Source of the DNA: an uncultured Bacillota bacterium
GTDB taxonomy: Bacteria > Bacillota > Clostridia > Oscillospirales > Oscillospiraceae
DNA length: 8,951 nt
Assembly: GCA_947383275.1 (NCBI GenBank)
Contig: CANDCW010000093.1
Coordinates: 1 to 8,951, forward strand
Reading direction: 5' to 3'
The translations under genes were made by a program, and so were the position numbers. Below the pieces are notes generated by a model. It was not told the origin of the DNA, searched no databases, and saw nothing but the letters and a program-made list of their open reading frames with translations. Positions 1-6,124 of this stretch are shown here, one piece after another (within the stretch, counting starts at the first letter, position 1; every line of letters begins with the position of its first letter).

Positions 1-776
1 AGGTGGGCAAGTGCATGGGCGAGGATATGCTCCACGCCCAGTCCGGGGACAACGCAGCCGCCGTGGCCGGCATTTACGCCCCCGGCGTGAACATCCACCG
101 GAGCCCCTATCTGGGCCGGCACAACGAGTATTACTCCGAGGACGGCTGGCTGTCCGGCGAGATCGCCGCCGCCCAGGTCCAGGGCCTCCACGACCGGGGG
201 ATGCTGGCCTTTGTGAAGCACTTCGCCCTCAATGACCAGGAACAGGGCCGGTATGGGATCTCTGTGTGGGCCAACGAGCAGTCCATCCGGGAGCTGTATC
301 TGGAGAGCTTTGAAGGTGCGATCCGGGGCGGCGCTTCCAATGTCATGAGCTCCTTCAACCGCATCGGCGCGGTGTGGTCCGGCGCCCACCACGGTCTCAT
401 GACCGGCGTGCTCCGGGACGAATGGGGCATGGAGGGCTCCGCCATCACCGACATGGCCATCAACGCCAAGTGGATGGACTACCGGATGGGCGTGCTGGCC
501 GGACAGGACTACTGGTGCGGCCAGAAGGGCGGCATGGGTACCCTGGACGGGACCGGCAATGATCCGGCCATCGCCGCGGCGGTCCACAACGCGGCCAAGA
601 ACGTGGTATTCAGCATCACCCGGACCAACGCCATGAACATGGGCAACGCTACTGTTGTCAGTGTGACCCCCTTGTGGCGGATCGCGCTGTACGCCGCCAC
701 CGGCGTGTGCGCCCTGCTCACCGTGGGCAGCGCGTTTATGGTGGTGCGCAGTAAAAAAGCAGCGAAAGGCGGCTGA
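1..776 (+). CDS. Membrane-anchored GH3 glycosidase, C-terminal part (5' end outside window)
   Basis: This is the catalytic (alpha/beta)8 barrel half of a family 3 glycoside hydrolase, followed by a C-terminal membrane helix. Numbering from the valine codon at base 3, it shows APGVNIHRSPYLGR (26-39) and NEYYSEDG (41-48), the KHF..NDQE..R motif (72-83), and ITD at 148-150, where D150 (bases 450-452) is the expected nucleophile. A helix at about 223-248 is followed by RSKKAAKGG, so the tail should be cytoplasmic and the enzyme outside. The barrel lies at the C-terminus and no GH3_C domain follows, so the missing upstream part should hold the GH3_C and Fn3-like domains, as in the next gene. That is inference. 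The GTG at base 3 is an internal valine, not a start, because the reading frame enters from the left edge inside a conserved GH3 region. The specificity (glucose, xylose, arabinose or other) cannot be read. Confidence 0.9.
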   Translation, partial: VGKCMGEDMLHAQSGDNAAAVAGIYAPGVNIHRSPYLGRHNEYYSEDGWLSGEIAAAQVQGLHDRGMLAFVKHFALNDQEQGRYGISVWANEQSIRELYLESFEGAIRGGASNVMSSFNRIGAVWSGAHHGLMTGVLRDEWGMEGSAITDMAINAKWMDYRMGVLAGQDYWCGQKGGMGTLDGTGNDPAIAAAVHNAAKNVVFSITRTNAMNMGNATVVSVTPLWRIALYAATGVCALLTVGSAFMVVRSKKAAKGG

Positions 777-791
777 TCTGCAACAATTCAG

Positions 792-826
792 CGGGCCGCA
801 GTTCCACGAACTGTGGCTGCGGCCCG
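792..826 (+). promoter_or_regulatory. GC-rich intergenic hairpin between the two GH3 genes
   Basis: CGGGCCGCAG (792-801) pairs perfectly with CTGCGGCCCG (817-826). Inside, CCAC (804-807) can pair with GTGG (813-816) around a five-base loop, with TT at 802-803 bulged. An alternative inner hairpin pairs AGTTC (800-804) with GAACT (808-812). No T run follows on either strand, so it is not a standard Rho-independent terminator. It could be an attenuator, an RNA-processing or stability element, or a weak terminator that lets some transcription through to the gene at 849. No promoter elements were recognised in this gap. Confidence 0.6.
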
Positions 827-836
827 AAAACATCTC

Positions 837-842
837 AGGGGG
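837..842 (+). promoter_or_regulatory. Ribosome binding site that fixes the start at 849
   Basis: AGGGGG lies six bases before ATG 849. The in-frame GTG at 813 sits inside the hairpin stem and has no such site, so ATG 849 is the better start. Confidence 0.75.
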
Positions 843-848
843 CACGTC

Positions 849-3779
849 ATGAAGAAAAAATATCAGAAATGGCTGGGACTGGCTGCGGTGTTTGCCCTGC
901 TGCTGTCTGCCGCCTTGAGCCTTACCAGCTCTGCATTTTATTACAGCGGCTATGTAAACAGCTTTTTGGGCATCACCGGCGAAAGCATTGAAGTGAGCGG
1001 GGACACCAATTACTATCCCTCCGCTTACGGGCCGCTGAATGCGGAGAACGCCGACCGCCTTATTGCAGATGAACGGGATCATAATATTCGGGCTATGTAC
1101 GAGGGGACGGTGCTGCTGCGGAACGAAAACAGTGCGCTTCCTCTGGCCGCTGGTGAGCGGAGCGTTACTGTTTTTGGCAATTCAGTCAACGACCCCATCT
1201 ATAAATCCAATGCCGGAAACGCCAGCTTTAACGCTGACCGGGGCGGCGAACTGTATACCGCCTTGGAGGCCGCCGGTTTCCAGGTCAATCCCACCATGCG
1301 GGACGCATATGCAAACAGCGGCATCGTCCGCACCTCGGTGGCGACCCGGGGCGGTTCTACTGTGGGCGAAGCGCCCGCCAGCTTTTACACCGACACGCTG
1401 AAAAGCTCCTATGCATCCCAGTACAATGACGTGGCCATTGTCTTGCTTACCCGTTACGGAGGGGAAGGTGTTGACCTTGATCCTCTGGACGCGGATGGCG
1501 TTCCCATGCTGTCCCTCCACCAGGAAGAAGCAGATCTGCTGAGGATGATCCATGACAGCGGGAAGTTCGGGAAAACCGTGGTCCTCATCAACAGCCCGTT
1601 CGCCATGGATATCGAGTGGATCGAATATGAAGAGTACGGGGTGGATGCCTGCCTCGTGTTCGGCGCGGCAGGCGACTATGGCTTTATCGCGCTGATGGAT
1701 ATCCTTACGGGAGCGGCGGATGTGTCCGGGCATCTGCCGGACACCTGGGCCTCCAGTTCCTTGTCCGCGCCCGCCATGCAGAATTTTGGCGATTACAAAT
1801 TCACCAATCTGGAGAAGATGTACGGCGACCGCTACCTGGTGTATGCGGAAGGGATCTATGTTGGTTACAAATACTATGAGACCCGCTACCAGGACCAGGT
1901 GCTGGGCATCAACGACGCCAACGGCCCTGCCGGAGCGTTTGCCAGCGATGGCGGCTGGGACTATGCCGCTGAGATGGCTTATCCGTTCGGCTATGGCCTG
2001 TCCTACGCCCAGTTCACCCAGGCGGTGGAGAGCATCCTCTGGGATCAAAGTGCGCACACCGTCACCGCTGCTGTAAAGGTTACCAACAACGGCGGATTTG
2101 ATGGAAAGTCCAAAGCATTGGTCCAGCTCTACGCCCAGCTCCCCTGGGAGCCTGGACAGGCCGAGAAGTCCGCCATCCAGCTCATCGGCTTCCAGAAATC
2201 AAGCGGGCTGGCGGCTGGGGAAAGCGAGACGGTCACCATCACCGTGCCTGATTACTATTTCGCAGTTTATGATGAGAACGCTGAAAACGGCGCGGATCCC
2301 TCCAAGACCGGCTGCTACATATTTGACGCAGGGGATTATTGGTTTGCCATCGGCGGCAGCAGCCATGACGCGTTGAACAACATTATGGCCGCCAGGGGGA
2401 TCGAGGGCCTGTTTGATGAAAAGGGGAACCCTGTGTCCGGCGTTCCCTCCAATGCGGTAAAAGCAGAGCTGGGGCAGTACGACAACACTACCTATGCACT
2501 CAGCCCCACAACTGGGGCCATCGTGTCCAACCAGCTTCAAGATGCTGACCTGAACGAGTATCTTCCCGGCACTGTCACCTATCTGAGCAGGTCGGACTGG
2601 AACACCTTCCCTGAGAGCTATACCGGCCTGACCGCCACGGACGCCATGGCGGAGCTAATGATCGGGAAAACCTATCAAAAGCCCGGCGACGCCCCGGATA
2701 CCGGCGATATGGTTTTCGGTGAGGACGCTGGCTTGAAGCTGGTAAGCATGAAGGATGTGGAGTTCGGGGCGGATCAATGGAAGACGTTTATCGATCAGCT
2801 TAGCATCAACCAGCTGGCCACCATCTGCGGTGACAACCGGGGCAATGTGGCCATCCCTGAAGTGGGTAAGCCCGCAAATGCCTCCACAAACGGCCCCTGC
2901 GGCGTTCAGGGCAGCTATACCAAGGGGAACCGGAAGGGCTGCACCCTGTTTGTGGATGAGCCGATCCAGGCCGCCACATTTAACCTGGATCTGGCCAGGG
3001 AGCGGGGCGCCCTTATGGCGGAGGACGCCATGTATGCCGACGTTACCATGGTGTTTGGTCCCGGCGCCAACATTCATCGGACTGCCTACCTGGGCCGCAA
3101 CAGCGAGTATTTCTCCGAGGACGGCCTGATGAGCTATCTCATGAGCCGTGCCAACGCCCAACCCATGACAGAAAAGGGCGTCATCACCGGCTTCAAGCAC
3201 TTCTGTCTCAACGACCAGGAGGTCAACCGCCATGGTGTGGCCACTTTTGCCACTGAGCAGGCCTGCCGGGAGATTTATTTCAAGGCATTTGAAGGCGCGT
3301 TGAGCGATGGCGGCGGTCTGGGCGTCATGACCAGCTACAATCGGATCGGGATGACCGCGTCACCTGCCCACTACGGCGCACAGGTGGAGATCCTCCGCAA
3401 CGAATGGGGCTTTAAGGGCATCAATATCACCGATTCCTCCAAGGATGCCTCTGATTATGTGCTCACTGCCGAGTGTATCACCAGCGGCACCGATCTGTTC
3501 CTCTCCGACACCGGGCGCACCAGCGAGCTGACCAATCTGGCGATCAAAGATCGGGACGGAAACATCCTGAACTGGATGAAAACAGCCAATGAGCATTTCT
3601 ATTATGCCCACAGCCGAAGCATTCTGATTAACGGATTGGCAGAAGAAACTGTCGTCCATGAGACCGTTTACTGGTGGCAGCCGGCGCTGATTGCTGTTTG
3701 CGCCGCCCTTGCTCTATTGGCCGTGGCATCCCTGGGGATGTTTGCCTGGAATGCTTACGTAAAAAAGGAGAGACGCTGA
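849..3779 (+). CDS. Permuted GH3 beta-glycosidase with membrane helices at both ends
   Basis: This 976-residue family 3 glycosidase probably removes terminal beta-linked sugars at the outer membrane face. The domain order is reversed relative to textbook GH3. First comes a signal-anchor helix (about 9-30, after MKKKYQKW), then the GH3_C alpha/beta domain (about 65-390: GTVLLRNENSALPL at 86-99, TRYGGEGVDL at 201-210, PFGYGLSY at 379-386), a Fn3-like domain (about 393-510), and a linker. The catalytic barrel follows (about 640-925: NGPCG 681-685, GPGANIHR 737-744, KHFCLNDQE..R 783-794, NITD 859-862), then a C-terminal helix (about 943-967) and KKERR. The expected nucleophile is D862 and the candidate acid/base is E206. 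Positive charges at both ends put both termini inside and about 900 residues outside. Reversed GH3 enzymes are known, for example in Ruminococcus albus. Odd points are Asn at 681, where Asp is usual, and no Trp after the nucleophile. A site at 837-842 supports ATG 849. Confidence 0.92.
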   Translation: MKKKYQKWLGLAAVFALLLSAALSLTSSAFYYSGYVNSFLGITGESIEVSGDTNYYPSAYGPLNAENADRLIADERDHNIRAMYEGTVLLRNENSALPLAAGERSVTVFGNSVNDPIYKSNAGNASFNADRGGELYTALEAAGFQVNPTMRDAYANSGIVRTSVATRGGSTVGEAPASFYTDTLKSSYASQYNDVAIVLLTRYGGEGVDLDPLDADGVPMLSLHQEEADLLRMIHDSGKFGKTVVLINSPFAMDIEWIEYEEYGVDACLVFGAAGDYGFIALMDILTGAADVSGHLPDTWASSSLSAPAMQNFGDYKFTNLEKMYGDRYLVYAEGIYVGYKYYETRYQDQVLGINDANGPAGAFASDGGWDYAAEMAYPFGYGLSYAQFTQAVESILWDQSAHTVTAAVKVTNNGGFDGKSKALVQLYAQLPWEPGQAEKSAIQLIGFQKSSGLAAGESETVTITVPDYYFAVYDENAENGADPSKTGCYIFDAGDYWFAIGGSSHDALNNIMAARGIEGLFDEKGNPVSGVPSNAVKAELGQYDNTTYALSPTTGAIVSNQLQDADLNEYLPGTVTYLSRSDWNTFPESYTGLTATDAMAELMIGKTYQKPGDAPDTGDMVFGEDAGLKLVSMKDVEFGADQWKTFIDQLSINQLATICGDNRGNVAIPEVGKPANASTNGPCGVQGSYTKGNRKGCTLFVDEPIQAATFNLDLARERGALMAEDAMYADVTMVFGPGANIHRTAYLGRNSEYFSEDGLMSYLMSRANAQPMTEKGVITGFKHFCLNDQEVNRHGVATFATEQACREIYFKAFEGALSDGGGLGVMTSYNRIGMTASPAHYGAQVEILRNEWGFKGINITDSSKDASDYVLTAECITSGTDLFLSDTGRTSELTNLAIKDRDGNILNWMKTANEHFYYAHSRSILINGLAEETVVHETVYWWQPALIAVCAALALLAVASLGMFAWNAYVKKERR

Positions 3780-3780
3780 G

Positions 3781-4182
3781 ATGAAGAATGTGTTTAAAAA
3801 CCGGGGTTTGGGGTTTTATATGAATCTGATTGCGGGGGCCACAGCCCTGCTGGGCGCTGTCCTGTATATTGTGCTTGACGGAACAGACAAAACGTTTACA
3901 TTCATTGGCTTTGCCCTGGCGTTGGCAGGCGCGGGCTCCGCCGCGCTGACGGTGTTCACCCGGCTGAAATTTGCCGCTTTTGTGCCTACAGCGTTTTATG
4001 CCGCCGCTTTTGGGGTAGTGCTCCGTGTCGCGGTGCCCAGCTTGTCCGATGTGTGGAACAAAGTCAATTTTATCGGCGGAAATGCCGCTATGGGCATGGC
4101 CTTTGCGGGCGTGTTTTTCCTGTGTGCGGTATTGGGCGTGGTTTCCTGCTTTGTTGGATCAAATGGGCAGGACATGAAATAA
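3781..4182 (+). CDS. Small four-helix membrane protein coupled to the GH3 gene
   Basis: I do not recognise this 133-residue protein as a named family. It is strongly hydrophobic, with four likely membrane helices at about 11-32, 38-59, 63-85 and 99-125, and short charged turns. The loop between helices 3 and 4 reads PSLSDVWNKVNFIGG (86-100), the only polar stretch of note. The start codon comes one base after the GH3 stop. Its ribosome binding site (AAGGAGAG, 3765-3772) lies inside the end of the GH3 gene, so translation is probably coupled. The tight coupling suggests a partner of the anchored GH3, such as a membrane scaffold, stability factor or small carrier subunit. That role is inference from position only. 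There is no signal of truncation: the protein has a clear start, stop and four complete helices. Confidence 0.8.
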   Translation: MKNVFKNRGLGFYMNLIAGATALLGAVLYIVLDGTDKTFTFIGFALALAGAGSAALTVFTRLKFAAFVPTAFYAAAFGVVLRVAVPSLSDVWNKVNFIGGNAAMGMAFAGVFFLCAVLGVVSCFVGSNGQDMK

Positions 4183-4195
4183 GAGGATAACTGAA

Positions 4196-5236
4196 ATGAA
4201 CAAAAAAATCTTTATTATTTCGGCGGTGCTTGGGCTTCTCCTTGTCCTGGGCGCCTGTGCGGACAGATCCCCTGATCGTCAAGGGGATCCTGCCAGCGAT
4301 CCGTCGGGCGGAGTTTCTTCGGAGGCCTCTGCTGTGTGGAAGCTCTCCATCGCACAGCCGCCGGAGAAGCTGGAGTATGAGGAAGGCGAAACCTTCGATC
4401 CGGCCGGGGTTGTCATCAACGCCAAGATGAAGGACGGCTCAATACTGGAAAACGTGGCCTATGAGGGGATCATCGTAGACCAGCCGCTGACGCGGACGTC
4501 CCTGTTTGCCAAGTTTGTCTATGGAGGGGAAACCGTGCAGCAGAACATCAAGGTCACGCTAAAGGGGAACCGGGAGGAGTACTCCGTCGCCAGCACGCAG
4601 GGGATTGCGGACAGCCCCCTGGCGGGAAAAGTCATCTTTTGGCTGGGTTCCTCTGTCTCAGAAGGGGCCAGTTCCGGTCAGGAATCTATGGCGGATTTCC
4701 TGGCCAAAAAGCACGGGGCCCAGTGCATCAAGGAGGCCGTGTCCGGCACCACGCTGGCGGACCGGGCCAACAGCAGCTATGTAAGTCGGCTGGACCAGTA
4801 TCTGGCCTCTGATGAAAGGGCAGGCCATGTGGACGCGTTCATCTGCCAGCTGTCCACAAACGACAAGGGCTTCCCTGATGGCTTTGGCGCTGTGACGCCG
4901 GCGGATGTGCGTGACGCGGCAGCCTTTGACACCGCCACCACCTTCGGGGCAATGGAGTACATCATCGCCACAGCCAAAGACACATGGGACTGCCCCGTAT
5001 ATTTCTACACCAACCCGCCCATGGGCGACGAAAACTATGAAACGATGGTGCAGGCGCTGGAGGAGCTTGCGGAAAAATGGGGCGTGACCATCATTGACCT
5101 GTATCGGGATCAGGCGTTCAACGACATCAGCGAGGAAGAACAGGCGCTCTATATGGCGGACAGCATCCATCCGACAAAGGCCGGCTATCGGGAGTGGTGG
5201 CTGCCCAAGTTTGAAGAGGCCCTGTCCGGAATTTGA
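4196..5236 (+). CDS. Lipoprotein SGNH hydrolase with N-terminal Ig-like domain (probable carbohydrate esterase)
   Basis: This 346-residue protein has a lipoprotein signal. A hydrophobic stretch (5-19) leads to the lipobox LVLGAC, with the lipidated cysteine at C21. A Ser/Asp/Gly-rich spacer (about 22-45) follows. An Ig-like domain of the bacterial surface-protein type (about 47-123) has the pattern PEKLEYEEGETFDPAGV. The rest is an SGNH/GDSL-type hydrolase: block I GSSVSEG (151-157) with the expected nucleophile S153, glycine G184 in VSGTT, N222 in STND, and D322/H325 in DSIHP. Block I reads GSS rather than GDS. Enzymes of this fold remove acyl groups. Next to anchored glycosidases, a role in deacetylating glycans at the outer membrane face fits, but the acyl substrate is not shown. 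A GAGG site (4183-4186) precedes the start, and the gap from the previous gene is 13 bases. It could also be a lipase or peptidoglycan esterase. Confidence 0.85.
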   Translation: MNKKIFIISAVLGLLLVLGACADRSPDRQGDPASDPSGGVSSEASAVWKLSIAQPPEKLEYEEGETFDPAGVVINAKMKDGSILENVAYEGIIVDQPLTRTSLFAKFVYGGETVQQNIKVTLKGNREEYSVASTQGIADSPLAGKVIFWLGSSVSEGASSGQESMADFLAKKHGAQCIKEAVSGTTLADRANSSYVSRLDQYLASDERAGHVDAFICQLSTNDKGFPDGFGAVTPADVRDAAAFDTATTFGAMEYIIATAKDTWDCPVYFYTNPPMGDENYETMVQALEELAEKWGVTIIDLYRDQAFNDISEEEQALYMADSIHPTKAGYREWWLPKFEEALSGI

Positions 5237-5247
5237 AAATAGGAAAA

Positions 5248-5254
5248 GGGGGAG
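5248..5254 (+). promoter_or_regulatory. Ribosome binding site that fixes the start at 5263
   Basis: GGGGGAG lies eight bases before ATG 5263. The in-frame TTG at 5233 overlaps the previous stop codon and would add ten residues encoded by the binding-site region itself, so it is rejected as the start. Confidence 0.75.
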
Positions 5255-5262
5255 CATCATCC

Positions 5263-6111
5263 ATGCCGATCAAAGCAGTCCAGCAGTTTATGCTGGGCAC
5301 GGTGCTGAATAACGAAGCCCAGGCCCGGGACACGCTGCAAAAAATGAAAGACGCCGGGTATGACGGGATCGAGCTGTGCCGCTTTATGATCCACCCCAGC
5401 GGCCTTTTGGTCCGCCTCATCACCAAAGCCGCCGGCATGCCTGTGGGCGGGGGCGGCAGGCTGGACTGGCCCCGGCTGGTAAAGGAATCCGGCCTCCGGG
5501 TGGTCAGCCTGCATATGGACTTGGACAGTGTGGAAAAGGACGTCCCTGCCGCCGCCGCCGAGGCTAAGGCGCTGGGGGCGAAGTACGCGGTGATTACAGG
5601 GATGTACCGCTTCCCCTATAGCGACGAAAAGGCGGTCAGGGAACTGGCCGCCCGGCTGAACCGGGTGGGGGAAGCGCTGGGGCGTGAGGGAGTCAGCCTG
5701 CTCTACCATAACCACAACTGCGAATTGCAGTGGGTAAACCGGGAACAGCGGGCCTACGACCTCCTATTGTCCGAGACCAGCCCGGCGGCGGTGGGCTTTG
5801 AATTCGACAGCTACTGGTTCACGGAAGGGGGCGCCAGCGCCCTGTCCTGGATGGAGCGGCTGGGGGGACGCATGAAGCTGTGGCACATCAACGACCGCGG
5901 GACGCGGCTGTCCGGGCCGGCCATGACCCCCATCCTGAAAAGCGACAGCATGGAGCTGGGCTATGGGAACATGGATCTGCTCCCCCTGGTGGAACAGGCC
6001 AAGTCTGTGTCTGTGGACGCTGTGATTTTGGAAAGCCACCGCAACTGGGTGGAAAAATCGCCGGTCAAAAGCTTTCAGCGCAGTGCCGGCTTTTTGGAGA
6101 AATACATTTGA
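5263..6111 (+). CDS. Sugar phosphate isomerase/epimerase family TIM-barrel protein
   Basis: This 282-residue protein matches the AP-endonuclease-2-like TIM-barrel family (sugar phosphate isomerases/epimerases, IolE-like). These are divalent-metal enzymes acting on sugars or keto-sugars. Characteristic strand-end motifs are DGIELCRF (34-41), VVSLHMDL (80-87), YHNHNCE (148-154), FEFDSYWF (179-186), LWHINDRG (206-213) and ILESHRNW (255-262). Likely metal ligands are E154 or H149, D182, H208 and E257, from comparison with the family. There is no signal peptide, so it should be cytoplasmic. It lies between the lipoprotein and the GH2 gene, with gaps of 26 and 13 bases. A role in processing the released sugar, or in keto-sugar chemistry on a glycoside, is possible. 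The family is too broad to name a reaction. The length is normal for the family (about 270-300). Confidence 0.85.
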   Translation: MPIKAVQQFMLGTVLNNEAQARDTLQKMKDAGYDGIELCRFMIHPSGLLVRLITKAAGMPVGGGGRLDWPRLVKESGLRVVSLHMDLDSVEKDVPAAAAEAKALGAKYAVITGMYRFPYSDEKAVRELAARLNRVGEALGREGVSLLYHNHNCELQWVNREQRAYDLLLSETSPAAVGFEFDSYWFTEGGASALSWMERLGGRMKLWHINDRGTRLSGPAMTPILKSDSMELGYGNMDLLPLVEQAKSVSVDAVILESHRNWVEKSPVKSFQRSAGFLEKYI

Positions 6112-6113
6112 GT

Positions 6114-6121
6114 AGGTGAGG
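6114..6121 (+). promoter_or_regulatory. Ribosome binding site for the GH2 gene
   Basis: AGGTGAGG lies just upstream of ATG 6125 (three bases after its end, eight after the first GG). The in-frame GTG at 6116 is part of this site, so ATG 6125 is preferred. The spacing is slightly short. Confidence 0.6.
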
Positions 6122-6124
6122 CAA

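Noticed and set aside
792..826. Hairpin as a Rho-independent terminator
   Set aside because: No T run follows the stem on either strand; GAAAAC follows on the plus strand.
813..848. GTG 813 as start of the permuted GH3, adding 12 residues
   Set aside because: It lies inside the hairpin stem, lacks a ribosome binding site, and ATG 849 has AGGGGG six bases upstream followed by a typical basic, hydrophobic N-terminus.
1182..2057. Long minus-strand open frame (291 residues) opposite the GH3 gene
   Set aside because: The plus strand here encodes dense GH3_C motifs. The minus-strand product has no recognisable domain and no ribosome binding site, so it is a shadow of codon bias.
4658..5260. Minus-strand open frame (200 residues) opposite the SGNH gene
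   Set aside because: It overlaps the catalytic blocks of a well-supported plus-strand gene and shows no protein features of its own.
5263..6111. C-glycoside deglycosidase alpha subunit
   Set aside because: The fold is compatible, but the small beta-subunit gene and oxidoreductase typical of those systems are not in the window; kept only as a tentative idea.
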